In this document: piece by piece, positions 35,217-43,956 of the stretch
How the letters are laid out: each line of letters begins with the position of its first letter
Position numbering within the stretch: position 1 is the first letter of the stretch
Source of the DNA: Clostridia bacterium
Lineage (GTDB): Bacteria; Bacillota; Clostridia; TANB77; CAG-508
Reading direction: 5' to 3'
DNA length: 57,215 nucleotides
Assembly (NCBI GenBank): GCA_022797215.1
Contig: JAAWKD010000009.1
Location: 1 to 57,215, forward strand
Notes under the pieces: generated by a model
Seen by the model: the letters and a program-made list of their open reading frames with translations, nothing else
Told to the model about the DNA's origin: nothing
The model's database searches: none
Program-made: the position numbers and the translations under genes

Positions 35217-35867
35217 ATGACTAAAAGATTCAAAAGCATTCTTGAATGGTTTTTCTGTATATTAATTGCATTCGTTTTATCAATAATAATTAAATATTAT
35301 ATAGGAACTCCAACAGTAGTTGAACAAAGTTCAATGTATCCAACTTTATACGAAAAAGATAGATTGATTCTAAATCGTTTTAGTAGAACTATAAAAGAGG
35401 AACCAATTAGAGGTACAATAATAACTTTTGAAGCACCAAGTATAAAGAAATATACTAATTCAGAAAATATCGATTTAAATAACCCTATTGCTAGATATGA
35501 AAAAGAACCAGATAGTTGGTGGGAAAAATTTACTTATTATACATTAGAAATAGGTAAGCAAAGTTATATAAAAAGGGTTATAGCCTTGCAAGGGGAATAT
35601 GTACAAATACAAAATGGAAAAGTATATATTAATGGTGATGAACTAAAAGAAGAATATTTGATACCTGGTACAGAAACACCAGATAGCGTATCTGGTGGAA
35701 TACCATTTTGTGACTTTATAGTGCCTGAAGGATGTGTATTTGCATTAGGAGATAATAGAGCTAATTCTTTGGACTGTAGAGAATTCGGTTGTATTCCAAT
35801 TGATAAAATAGAAAGTAAAGTATGGATTCGTTTTTATCCATTTAATAAGATAGGGAAAGTAAATTAG
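35217..35867 (+). CDS. lepB: Type I signal peptidase
   Basis: A 216-residue membrane peptidase of Gram-positive type. There is one N-terminal helix (FFCILIAFVLSIIIKYYIG), the catalytic Ser in QSSMYPTLY, the catalytic Lys in SYIKRVIALQGE, and GDNRANSLDCREFG near the end. It removes signal peptides outside the membrane. Its place in an operon with response regulator 1, between secreted-protein genes, suggests a dedicated role in processing those proteins. Confidence 0.93.
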   Translation: MTKRFKSILEWFFCILIAFVLSIIIKYYIGTPTVVEQSSMYPTLYEKDRLILNRFSRTIKEEPIRGTIITFEAPSIKKYTNSENIDLNNPIARYEKEPDSWWEKFTYYTLEIGKQSYIKRVIALQGEYVQIQNGKVYINGDELKEEYLIPGTETPDSVSGGIPFCDFIVPEGCVFALGDNRANSLDCREFGCIPIDKIESKVWIRFYPFNKIGKVN

Positions 35868-35878
35868 AAATAAAAATC

Positions 35879-35908
35879 GAAAAGAAAAGCTTTGACTTTT
35901 CTTTTTTA
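35879..35908 (+). terminator. Terminator of the regulator/peptidase operon
   Basis: AAAAGAAAAG pairs with CTTTTCTTTT; a T tract follows. From 35909 to 36195 I see no gene or clear structure. Confidence 0.7.
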
Positions 35909-36195
35909 ATGCTTCTATTATCACACCACAGCTTTAGTGTATTATTTAGTATCATGCAGTTAGTTAATGCCTTAGTAATTTATTTACTAGTGTTTTATTT
36001 TGCTTTTTGTTCAGCTTTATAAATTACTATGTTTCTTTTGTTTAACTCAGCCTTATATGTAATTTTCTTTCATCAAACCGAGATTTGACAACTTTAGCTT
36101 ATTTTAGCCTTTCTCTTCACTAAGACCTACTTGCCATTTACTACTATTAGACACCGCAAAAAGCTTTTTTCCTCAAGTTGTTGCCTATGCTAGAC

Positions 36196-36237
36196 ACAAA
36201 AAAGTAGGAGTACCCAAAATCAATCGGATACTCCTAA
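36196..36237 (-). terminator. Terminator of secreted gene 2
   Basis: TAGGAGTATCC pairs with GGGTACTCCTA on the minus strand, followed by TTTTTT. Confidence 0.85.
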
Positions 36238-36262
36238 GGTTTAATGGGGCAAAAATGTTGAT

Positions 36263-36727
36263 TTAGATTTTCTTTACCGAGAAGTAATAAGTGATAAAGT
36301 TATTTCCCACATTATGCAAGACAACAGTCTTTGTACCATAGCTCTGGTGCCTGTATGTCAGTGAGTGGGGTTGCAGCTCCCCAGTAACATTGTAGGTATA
36401 GTGGTCTCCCACGCTTGAATAGTCCATATGTAGCTTAGACGTAAGTCCTTCTCCTGTCTTTGCAGAGACATTAAGAACGATGTCATTTCTGAGCAGATTC
36501 GGACAGTCAAAGGTGATGGTAACGGAGCCACCCGCAGGAATACCTCCAACTCTGGTGCACAGGCTGGTTGCATAAGGAGTGATTTCATCTCCACTGGAAA
36601 GCTCACTGCTCTCTGCATAAGTTTCAGGCTCTTCCACGGGTTCAGCCGCGAACGCTGGCACTGCCAGGGCGAACAGCATAGCCATTCCCACTAATGCGGA
36701 AATCATCCGTTTCACATTAATACTCAT
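36263..36727 (-). CDS. Secreted protein 2 of the regulated island
   Basis: 154 residues with a signal peptide (MSINVKRMISALVGMAML, cleavage near AFAAEP), an acidic pro-like stretch of about 25 residues, then EITPYA and a beta-rich domain with two Cys (LCTR, FDCP). No family is recognised. The start follows AATGGAGG. It is GC-rich, with Arg codon 7 being CGG. The promoter has the 10-bp repeats on the same strand. The layout parallels secreted proteins 1 and 3. Confidence 0.7.
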   Translation of the reverse strand: MSINVKRMISALVGMAMLFALAVPAFAAEPVEEPETYAESSELSSGDEITPYATSLCTRVGGIPAGGSVTITFDCPNLLRNDIVLNVSAKTGEGLTSKLHMDYSSVGDHYTYNVTGELQPHSLTYRHQSYGTKTVVLHNVGNNFITYYFSVKKI

Positions 36728-36832
36728 AAAAAAACCTCCATTATAATTTTAGTTTGCCCCATTAAATCCTTCTAATAATTTAGAATCCAAAAAGGATTCT
36801 AAACAATTAGCTCATAAAGAGAATATGTATTT

Positions 36833-36880
36833 AGTATAACGCACTGATAATATTTAGTCAAAAAAGTAGAAAAAAGTAGA
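36833..36880 (-). promoter_or_regulatory. Tandem repeats and -10 box of secreted gene 2
   Basis: On the minus strand TCTACTTTTT is repeated (36880-36861), followed by TATACT at 36838-36833. The first unit starts 42 bp before the -10 box. The rest of the 36728-37113 gap shows no other feature. Confidence 0.6.
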
Positions 36881-37113
36881 AAATATATACTAGTCAATTA
36901 CTCAGAAATATTTTTATAATTATTTTGCTTATTAACAAATTCTACTTGCTTATTTTCATTCTTCCTCTGTTCAAACTTTTTTTCCCACCCCTATTATTAC
37001 AACGCAACCAACAAGTATTAATATAATTATTATAAAAATTTCAACTTTTTTCTTCATTTTTCCTCCCATATATATCGTCTTATGCAGTTGTTAGTTTTAA
37101 AAGATATATTAAG

Positions 37114-37851
37114 TTACTTTGTATCTATTTTTATCAAAACTGTATTTATAACAGTTTTAATATTGGGTTTCATTATCATCTGTAGCGAAAAGTAATTAAC
37201 TAATTTCATCTCATTGCAATTGTAATACATATTTTCAGTAGCTCTAATTATATTACACTTTATGTTATTAGTGGATTGATTATATCTTTGAGCAATAATT
37301 GGATAAACATACTTGTTTAAATTCTCCATAAAGTTTTCTCCTCTAATATAAATTAATTCAATAACTTCAATTAAATACCTGGTTCCCTTATTTGAAAAAT
37401 CATATCCTAGATATAAAAGTTCGTTTGTAATTTTCGCTTTTATATTTTTTAAATCTTGATTTTCTTCTCTTTCTATAATTAGCCCATTTATTTGTTCTAC
37501 AATCTGTTCCATACTTAATGTCTTTGGCAAAATTCGGTTTACAACTTGATTGTAACGAATTTCCGAATCCTTCATTAGCTCTAATTCCCCTGATATAATA
37601 ATAAATGAATTATAGTATTTTTCTCGTTGTTCTCTATCTAATTTTTCAATCACTTCAATTCCACTATATATTGGCATCTTCAAGTCTAATAAAACAATAT
37701 CTATAAGATTGTTTCCATTTAAGACTTTTAACGTTTCTTCTCCATTAATTGTGATATTAGTTACTCTTACTTTATTCGATTTTTCATTTATAAAAGCCAT
37801 TAAATTTCTTGCATAATTCCAATTATCATCTGCAATCAAAACATTTACCAT
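37114..37851 (-). CDS. Spo0A-like response regulator 2
   Basis: 245 residues. Receiver domain with IADDN, the phospho-Asp in VLLDLKMPIYSG, ISGELE and the Lys in ILPKTL. The C-terminal Spo0A-like domain has GTRYLIEVIELIYI and YVYPIIAQRYNQSTNNIKCN. It is a paralogue of response regulator 1 with clear divergence in the recognition helix. It is divergent from secreted gene 3, with repeats facing both ways between them. No kinase gene is adjacent, so phosphorylation would come from host kinases or an unlinked sensor. Confidence 0.88.
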   Translation of the reverse strand: MVNVLIADDNWNYARNLMAFINEKSNKVRVTNITINGEETLKVLNGNNLIDIVLLDLKMPIYSGIEVIEKLDREQREKYYNSFIIISGELELMKDSEIRYNQVVNRILPKTLSMEQIVEQINGLIIEREENQDLKNIKAKITNELLYLGYDFSNKGTRYLIEVIELIYIRGENFMENLNKYVYPIIAQRYNQSTNNIKCNIIRATENMYYNCNEMKLVNYFSLQMIMKPNIKTVINTVLIKIDTK

Positions 37852-37891
37852 GTTGTTTCACCTCTATAAATATAGATATATATATATCTAC

Positions 37892-37982
37892 AAAAAGTTG
37901 CAAAAAATCATAAAAAGTCGCAAAATGTTTTTTGTAACTTTTTGTGACTTTTTATAACTATAAATTATAAGAATTGTATAAT
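37892..37982. promoter_or_regulatory. Divergent repeat array and secreted-gene-3 promoter
   Basis: Minus-strand units GCGACTTTTT, ATGATTTTTT and GCAACTTTTT (37921-37892) face response regulator 2. Plus-strand units GTAACTTTTT and GTGACTTTTT (37934-37953) lead to TATAAT at 37977-37982. The plus-strand spacing, 43 bp from unit start to -10 box, equals that of secreted gene 1. Confidence 0.7.
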
Positions 37983-38066
37983 TGATAAAATTTAATATCT
38001 TAATCAAGGTAATTATCTTGATTTAAGATAGAAGGGTTAGGGAATACAAGTTATAAGGAGGCTCTT

Positions 38067-38567
38067 ATGAAACGGTTATATGCATTTTTCCTTTCTGTCA
38101 TCTTAGGCTTGAGCATTACCAATGTGGCTCATGCAACTGATTGTAACCCTATTTCTGTCGATTCTGACAATATAGTTTTTACATTTTCGGATGAGCATCC
38201 CATCGTTCCCTATGCTGGTGTGGAAACGTGGTATAAAACGTCTTTGCATACAGTTGGGAGCTTCTATTTGGACGGGCAAAATTTGACTCCTGTAAAAACT
38301 ATTGGCAGCGCAGGTAGCCTAACCGTTTATGCAGATGCAACGGCAAGTCATGGCAATCCATATGTTTTATATATGGAAATTCGTGAATATCCTTCTGGTA
38401 GGGTATTAGCTTCTGGTAAAAGTGTCTCTATGTGCGACTGTGGCTCTGTGCAGCACGCTGGATTAACACTCAAGGTACAAAAGGGGCAAAAAATACAAGT
38501 ATTCACAAAATACTCTACTACTCCCCGTACTCCTGCAAAACTCACACTCTCTTACAGTTTGATTTGA
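38067..38567 (+). CDS. Secreted protein 3 of the regulated island
   Basis: 166 residues with a signal peptide (MKRLYAFFLSVILGLSITN, cleavage near AHAT), then HPIVPYAG and a beta-rich domain with a CDC pair. No family is recognised. The start follows AAGGAGG. It is GC-richer than its surroundings; Arg codon 3 is CGG. The repeat-bearing promoter and terminator are its own. Confidence 0.7.
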   Translation: MKRLYAFFLSVILGLSITNVAHATDCNPISVDSDNIVFTFSDEHPIVPYAGVETWYKTSLHTVGSFYLDGQNLTPVKTIGSAGSLTVYADATASHGNPYVLYMEIREYPSGRVLASGKSVSMCDCGSVQHAGLTLKVQKGQKIQVFTKYSTTPRTPAKLTLSYSLI

Positions 38568-38588
38568 ATATTATTCCCTAACCCTTCT

Positions 38589-38620
38589 AAGGGAAGCAAA
38601 TTGCTTCCCTTTCTTTTATT
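38589..38620 (+). terminator. Terminator of secreted gene 3
   Basis: AAGGGAAGCAA/TTGCTTCCCTT stem and T tract. Confidence 0.88.
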
Positions 38621-39788
38621 GATTTCTTATTAATCTAATATCATACTGTTTTTTATTATACTCAAAATGTAAAGTTAATGTGTCTGTGGAATCATAAATT
38701 GTCAAATCTAAAGTATCTGTATATTTTAAAATACCATCTTTTTCTTCCCCTAATAGTTCACCATTAGCACTTGTATTTTTAGTAATATAAAACCTCTCTT
38801 TATTTGAATTTTCAATATAAACATTATTTATTGGATTAATTAGCATCATATATTCCTTATATGCTTTACTTACTAAATGTCCTTCATACTCTTCTGTTTT
38901 CGCAACTTCATTTGAACTATTCTCTTTTTCTAGTTCTTTTAATATTCTTAATATTTCTTCATTATTGTCATTATTTTTTTCTAATATAATAGAAATATTG
39001 GTTCCTGTTATATATGTTTCCATCTTAATTTCTTTAATTTCTTCATATGTATTGTCTACAATTTGATAAGTATATGTTTGCCTATTTTGAAAACTATCTG
39101 GCATATTTTCCTCTATGCACCAAATTCCTTTATATAATTGATTATCTATAACTATATTCTCTAATCTACAAAATATTTTTTTACTTTTTGGATATTTCAT
39201 AGTATCTGTTGTTAAATTATATATTAGTTGCACTTTTCCTTTCTGTGTATTATGCACTTTTGAACTTGCTCCACTATTAATATATTTCTCATTAAAATTG
39301 CCTTCTTCAATATTTAGCTTATTCTTTTCAATGAATTCTGTTAATATTTTTGAACCTTTAGCATATATAATTCTATTTTCTTCATCAGTAATTAATATAC
39401 TTTGAAATTCTATATTATGAATATCTAACTCCTCTTCGCATTTTACATCAAAATTAATATCTAAATTATAATCATCCATTAATATATTATTTGCTTTGAT
39501 AGAAATATTATTACTAGTTTGATATTCTCCCGAACCATTGATTATGTAATTATTGTTAATTGCAGTTTCAACTCCCTCTCTATTATTAAACATATTTTTT
39601 ATATAGTAACTGGCATAAGCGACACTAGATATAAAAATTGAACAGCAAATTATGATTATCGCTACTTTATAAAAATTAGCATTTTTCTTTTTTATATATA
39701 ATGCTTGCTTGATTGTTGCTTGATACCCATTAGGTTCACATATATTACTATTAATAACACTTATTATCTTTTTGTCCAGTTCATCCAT
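38616..39788 (-). CDS. Membrane anti-sigma-like protein (DUF4179 type)
   Basis: About 390 residues: a cytoplasmic N-terminus of about 45 residues, one membrane helix (VAIIIICCSIFISSVAYASY), then a large outside domain resembling DUF4179 proteins encoded next to ECF sigma factors. ATG at 39788 overlaps the end of the sigma gene by 8 bp, so translation is coupled. It probably holds the sigma factor until an outside signal arrives. Confidence 0.75.
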   Translation of the reverse strand: MDELDKKIISVINSNICEPNGYQATIKQALYIKKKNANFYKVAIIIICCSIFISSVAYASYYIKNMFNNREGVETAINNNYIINGSGEYQTSNNISIKANNILMDDYNLDINFDVKCEEELDIHNIEFQSILITDEENRIIYAKGSKILTEFIEKNKLNIEEGNFNEKYINSGASSKVHNTQKGKVQLIYNLTTDTMKYPKSKKIFCRLENIVIDNQLYKGIWCIEENMPDSFQNRQTYTYQIVDNTYEEIKEIKMETYITGTNISIILEKNNDNNEEILRILKELEKENSSNEVAKTEEYEGHLVSKAYKEYMMLINPINNVYIENSNKERFYITKNTSANGELLGEEKDGILKYTDTLDLTIYDSTDTLTLHFEYNKKQYDIRLIRNQ

Positions 39789-40314
39789 TCTTAACACCTT
39801 CTTTATAATTATTTTTAATTTTTTGTTTAGCTCTAAAGATTTTGCTCTTTACTGTATTTTCATTCATATTTAGTAAATCACTTATTTCTTTACTAGTATA
39901 TTTTTCATTGTAAAATAGAATAATAATAGTCCTCTCATCATAGTCCAAGTTTTTAAGCATTCTATAAAAATCCAATGTATGATTAATGTCTTCTATGTTG
40001 TTATAACTTTCTAAGTAATATCCGTTTTGTTCATATTCATTAAATATACTATTTTCTTTCTTCTTTTTTCGATATTTCTTATTACAATTATTAATTAATA
40101 TTTTTATTATCCAAAATTTAAACTTGGTTGGTTCTTTTAATTGTTTTATTTTTTTATATGCCTCTATCATAGTTTCTTGAATGACATCTTGAATATCCTC
40201 TTCATTTGATAATCTTACTCTTGCTAATTTATATAAATCATTTCTTATAACTAATATTATTTGCGTAAAAGCCTCTTTGTCATTCTTTTTGGCTTTCAAA
40301 ACTAATTCTTCCAA
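39781..40314 (-). CDS. ECF sigma factor
   Basis: About 177 residues. Region 2 is seen in DLYKLARVRLSNEEDIQDVI and QETMIEAYKKI, region 4 in DYDERTIIILFYNEKYTSKE and ISDLLNMNENTVKSKIFRAK. I favour the TTG at 40314, 8 bp after AAAGGAG; an ATG at 40386 gives a longer form with a weaker ribosome site. It is co-translated with the DUF4179-type membrane protein. Targets are unknown; the secreted-protein cluster next door is a candidate. Confidence 0.85.
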   Translation of the reverse strand: MEELVLKAKKNDKEAFTQIILVIRNDLYKLARVRLSNEEDIQDVIQETMIEAYKKIKQLKEPTKFKFWIIKILINNCNKKYRKKKKENSIFNEYEQNGYYLESYNNIEDINHTLDFYRMLKNLDYDERTIIILFYNEKYTSKEISDLLNMNENTVKSKIFRAKQKIKNNYKEGVKNG

Positions 40315-40542
40315 GTAATCATCTCCTTTAAGTTTACTCGAATCTTCTTTATGTATAAGATACTTATATTTTATAAAAAGTTGCATATTTCCATTCTTTT
40401 TGAATTATATCTATAATTCACCCTTTCCACAATATTAAAATATAAAAAATCTTCTATTATCTCCTGTATACTCTTCAAAATAATTATCATACATAAAAAT
40501 AGAACTAGAAAAAATTTTGTCGATAAAAAAATATTTCAAGCG

Positions 40543-40571
40543 TTGGCACAGTATCCAATTTATAGTATAAT
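40543..40571 (+). promoter_or_regulatory. Strong sigma-A promoter
   Basis: TTGGCA and TATAAT are separated by 17 bp, among the best promoters in the window. It leads to a 31-codon open frame. Confidence 0.8.
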
Positions 40572-40639
40572 ATTGATGTGCAATATACCGTATCTATAAT
40601 ATTATTTATGAAAGAGATAAGACTAAAAGGAGATTTATT

Positions 40640-40735
40640 ATGGAAAATCAAGAAAATATATCTTTAATTGATGAAATCTCTCTTAATGATTATGGTGAAT
40701 TATTGCAATACCAATATTTCAAAAATAATTTTTAA
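40640..40735 (+). CDS. 31-residue acidic peptide
   Basis: A short open frame beginning MENQENISLIDEI and ending with an aromatic, Asn-rich tail (YQYFKNNF). It has a good ribosome site (AAAGGAGA) and a near-consensus promoter 70 bp upstream, so expression is likely. No signal peptide or helix is visible. It may be a leader or signalling peptide linked to the XRE regulator downstream; function is unknown. Confidence 0.5.
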   Translation: MENQENISLIDEISLNDYGELLQYQYFKNNF

Positions 40736-40901
40736 ATATTGACATCTTCCTTCAAATATGATATAAAAAAGATATTAATTTAATCATCTTGGAATTTAAA
40801 GTTACTAATAAGGATTGACTTATTTAAGAGAAAAGTAAAATAATTTAAGTATATTAGAAAATACCAGAGTTATCTGGTTTTTATTTATATGGAGAATAAA
40901 T

Positions 40902-41222
40902 ATGTTAGATTACAAACTCATTGGCGAGAGATTAAAAAAAGCGAGAAAGGCAAAAAATATAACTCAAGAAGAATTGGCAGATAAATTAGAAGTTTCTATT
41001 GCATTTTTAAGTAGGCTTGAAAGTGCTGGATATCATATTAATTTAAAAAGATTAAACCAAATCTGTGAAATTTTAGATGTTTCTGAAAGTGATATTTTGA
41101 GTGGCACTGCTACTAGTTCTTCAAGTTATTTAGAAAAAGATTTTCAGAAATTGCTAGATTTATGTGATGAAAAACAAAAAAGATTAGCTTATAAATTAAT
41201 TAAAATAATTTTAGAAGAATAA
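40902..41222 (+). CDS. XRE-family regulator 1
   Basis: 106 residues. The Cro/C1-type HTH (IGERLKKARKAKNITQEELA, VSIAFLSRLESAG) occupies residues 6-62, followed by a short helical tail. ATG follows TGGAGAA. A terminator lies 26 bp downstream. Confidence 0.88.
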   Translation: MLDYKLIGERLKKARKAKNITQEELADKLEVSIAFLSRLESAGYHINLKRLNQICEILDVSESDILSGTATSSSSYLEKDFQKLLDLCDEKQKRLAYKLIKIILEE

Positions 41223-41247
41223 TTAGAAAAATATTATATATTAAAGT

Positions 41248-41281
41248 AAACGGCTCAAATTAAATTTTAAGCCGTTTTTAT
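41248..41281 (+). terminator. Terminator of XRE regulator 1
   Basis: AAACGGCTCAAA pairs with TTTTAAGCCGTTT; a T tract follows. Confidence 0.8.
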
Positions 41282-41531
41282 ATTTTAGATATATCTTTTC
41301 TTATGTATTTACATTAGATGCTTTTTTATGGAGTTTAAGTAGAAATTAGAGAATAAGAAATTTGAGTACAAAAACCAAAAAAGCATTTTAATATATCAGG
41401 TGATGAAATGCGTGACAAATAATATACAATAAAAATAGAACTAGAAAGATTTGCTATTGATTTTTTATCTTTTTTATAGTATTTTATATTATAATGAATT
41501 CATAAATTTATTATTTTTGTTTACTAATTCT

Positions 41532-41567
41532 AAAAAGCAGTTCACTTCAATGTAACTGCTTTTTTTA
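41532..41567. terminator. Bidirectional terminator
   Basis: AAAAAGCAGTT pairs with AACTGCTTTTT. It terminates the minus-strand gene at 41569. Between 41282 and 41531 I see no other feature. Confidence 0.75.
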
Positions 41568-41568
41568 T

Positions 41569-41883
41569 TTATATATGTTTTTTATGATATTTTCTTTTAT
41601 ACTCTTCAATATCTTTTTCAACTCTTTTTCTAAATTTATTACTCATAATATATGTAAAAAAAATTATATTTAGTGAGAAATTATTACAAAAATAGTAAGT
41701 AAATCTTTTTTCTATGTCATATTCATTATTACTATTATCATATATAGCATCAATAAACCATTCTATATAAAATTTAAAATCTTCATGTTCAAAAGCAGCA
41801 GGACATATATTATACAAAAAAACCTTCTCTTTAGTTATAAAATAATCAATAAACCCTTTGTCATTGCTTGATATAATATTCAT
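41569..41883 (-). CDS. Hypothetical protein
   Basis: 104 residues, rich in aromatic residues, Asn and Ile, with a basic C-terminus; no recognised motif. ATG follows TGGAGGTT. A single-gene unit between two XRE regulators. Confidence 0.5.
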   Translation of the reverse strand: MNIISSNDKGFIDYFITKEKVFLYNICPAAFEHEDFKFYIEWFIDAIYDNSNNEYDIEKRFTYYFCNNFSLNIIFFTYIMSNKFRKRVEKDIEEYKRKYHKKHI

Positions 41884-42077
41884 TTGTAACCTCCATATTT
41901 CATTAGTTTTGTATTTTTCAAAGTTATAAACTCGATTTTTTTTATTGTTTTATAGTCTTTGTCTATATATCATAACATTTTTTATAGATTAAAGCTATAT
42001 TTTATATTCAAAATTATAGTTTTAATCTATTTCATTTATTAGTATTTCTTTATTATACTATTACTTGGGGTGAGTTA

Positions 42078-42392
42078 ATGGCAAACTTAAATAATAATGT
42101 CAAAATTGGACAAAATATTAAAGATATTAGACAAGGATTAGAATTGACACAAGAAGAATTCGCTGAAAAACTAAATATTAATGCTCAATTTTTATCACAA
42201 GTGGAAACAGGCAGAGCAGGTATAAGTATGGATAATGCCATTAATATTTGTAATACAGCAAAGTGTTCTTCAACACTACTATTTAAAAATATTATAAAAA
42301 CCCCAGACATCATTGAAAACTATAGTCTTTTAAATAACAGAGATAAATCTATAGTAGAGCAAATGATTCTTTATTTACTTAACACAAAATAA
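42078..42392 (+). CDS. XRE-family regulator 2
   Basis: 104 residues with the HTH IGQNIKDIRQGLELTQEEFA and NAQFLSQVETGR, and a helical tail. Start after TGGGGTGAG. A terminator follows at 42402. Confidence 0.88.
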   Translation: MANLNNNVKIGQNIKDIRQGLELTQEEFAEKLNINAQFLSQVETGRAGISMDNAINICNTAKCSSTLLFKNIIKTPDIIENYSLLNNRDKSIVEQMILYLLNTK

Positions 42393-42401
42393 TTATTTAT
42401 C

Positions 42402-42440
42402 GCTAACAGTATATAGAAGTATATTGTTAGCATATTTTTT
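42402..42440 (+). terminator. Terminator of XRE regulator 2
   Basis: GCTAACAGTATA pairs with TATATTGTTAGC, with T tract. Confidence 0.8.
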
Positions 42441-42583
42441 GAATCTAAAAAAAACTTCCTCCCTTCTTGAATACTTTTTTATAAATTGTAGCATCTTATT
42501 CTATAAATAGCGTGTCTCACACGCTATTTTAACATTAAATTTATTATAAAATCAATATAAAAATAAATGGACGGTAAGTTTCT

Positions 42584-42823
42584 TTGAAAAAGTATGAAAA
42601 TAAGACAAATGTTATAGGAAATTTAATAAAGACTTATAGAGAAAATATAAAACTTAGCAAAGGTGAAGTCTGTAGGAGATTGCAATTGCACGCAGTATAT
42701 CTGGATAGAACACAACTGAATCGAATTGAGACTGGAAGAATGATTGTTAAAGATTTTGAATTAATTGCTTTGTGTAAGGTTTTAGATATTAATTATGAAG
42801 ATTTAAAAAATCTAATAGAATAA
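42584..42823 (+). CDS. XRE-family regulator 3
   Basis: 79 residues, almost only an HTH domain (IGNLIKTYRENIKLSKGEVC, LDRTQLNRIETGR). It starts at TTG behind a weak site (GGACGG). A perfect hairpin (AATAGCGTG/CACGCTATT) lies upstream near 42510. Confidence 0.8.
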   Translation: MKKYENKTNVIGNLIKTYRENIKLSKGEVCRRLQLHAVYLDRTQLNRIETGRMIVKDFELIALCKVLDINYEDLKNLIE

Positions 42824-43011
42824 ATCTAAGAGGAACATTGCTACTGCTCCTCCTAGAACATTTTGCTAGTCCTAAGAGGGATGATATGAAAACTTAATAC
42901 AATTTGGTTAATTTTATATTATTTTAGAACTAGCATTTTCATTATATATCATAAAAAGTATATAATGCAAGTTTTAATAGATAAGATGTTGTTGCTACGA
43001 ATATATCTTAT

Positions 43012-43269
43012 CTATTTTTTAAAATTTTGGTTTGCTTTTATCTTTAGTAAGCATTTTTTACAAACTAATTTATCTTTAAATTCTATTAACTCTTTAGACT
43101 TCCCGCAAAAAATGCAATTAGGTTCGAATTTTCTTAATATGATATTTGAACCAGCAACGAATATTTCGATTGAGTCTTTTTTCTTAATTCCAAACTTTTC
43201 CCTTAATTCTATTGGAATTACAACTCTTCCTAATTCATCCATGCTTCTAATTAATCCACTATCTTTCAT
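43012..43269 (-). CDS. AbrB-like regulator with zinc-ribbon tail
   Basis: About 85 residues. A SpoVT/AbrB swapped-hairpin domain (SGLIRSMDELGRVVIPIELR, KDSIEIFVAGSNIIL) is followed by a CxxC-x(n)-CxxC tail (CIFCGKSK, VCKKCL) that should bind zinc. ATG at 43269 follows GGGAGGTG. Confidence 0.88.
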   Translation of the reverse strand: MKDSGLIRSMDELGRVVIPIELREKFGIKKKDSIEIFVAGSNIILRKFEPNCIFCGKSKELIEFKDKLVCKKCLLKIKANQNFKK

Positions 43270-43375
43270 TTTATTCACCTCCCATTTTCTTCCAATTGCA
43301 TATATATAGTAACTATATTTTCGGGAAATGTCAATATGTTTACTATATGTTAATATACAATAGAGGTGGGATAAT

Positions 43376-43612
43376 ATGGAAAGAAGAATTGTAGAACGAA
43401 AAGACTATGGCGAAGTTCAAATAATTCTAAGTAAAGTATTGAAAAGTAAAGGAATAACTGTTAATAAGTTAGCAACACTTGTAGATAGTAGATATGATAC
43501 TGTAAAGAGCTACGTTGACAATAATATACAGAGAACAGGCCTTGATTTGTTAGCAAGAATTTGTTATGCATTAGACTGTAAACTACAAGATATCATTGAA
43601 TATAAAAAATAA
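43376..43612 (+). CDS. Small HTH regulator (HTH_26/Cro type)
   Basis: 78 residues with KVLKSKGITVNKLATLVDSR and a second helix ending in ALDCKLQDIIEYK. Divergent from the AbrB-like gene; the 97 bp between them probably hold both promoters. Start after AGAGGTGGG. Confidence 0.82.
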   Translation: MERRIVERKDYGEVQIILSKVLKSKGITVNKLATLVDSRYDTVKSYVDNNIQRTGLDLLARICYALDCKLQDIIEYKK

Positions 43613-43615
43613 TAG

Positions 43616-43643
43616 AAAACTACTAGTATACTAGTAGTTTTTC
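43616..43643. terminator. Terminator between convergent genes
   Basis: A perfect palindrome AAAACTACTAGTA/TACTAGTAGTTTT. Confidence 0.85.
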
Positions 43644-43652
43644 ATTTATTAG

Positions 43653-43880
43653 TTATCCAATTTGCGTGAATTTCTTACATTTTGGGCATATCCATCCATG
43701 ATTTACCCCATTGTATTTTTCAACATATTCTGCATTACTATTTGGATGTTGTTCTAAATAGTGGCATTCACAAAATAGTGCTTCATATTCTTCTAACTCT
43801 TCTTTAGTAATATCCATATCAATTTCTGTTTCTCCAATTTCATTTCCATTTATATCTGTTTCTATTAATTTTATTTTCAT
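43653..43880 (-). CDS. Small Cys-rich protein
   Basis: 75 residues, acidic, with CECH near residue 37 and CPKC near the C-terminus, probably one zinc site. Family not recognised. ATG follows GAGGAGG. Confidence 0.55.
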   Translation of the reverse strand: MKIKLIETDINGNEIGETEIDMDITKEELEEYEALFCECHYLEQHPNSNAEYVEKYNGVNHGWICPKCKKFTQIG

Positions 43881-43956
43881 CTTTTCCTCCTCACATTATA
43901 CTTACTTTAATAAGTATAACGCTCCTTTATGTATATGTCAGCCTTTTTTTATAAAA

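Noticed and set aside
42838..42900. GAGGAAC...CTCCTC pairing as a terminator
   Set aside because: Imperfect stem without a T tract; could not be supported.
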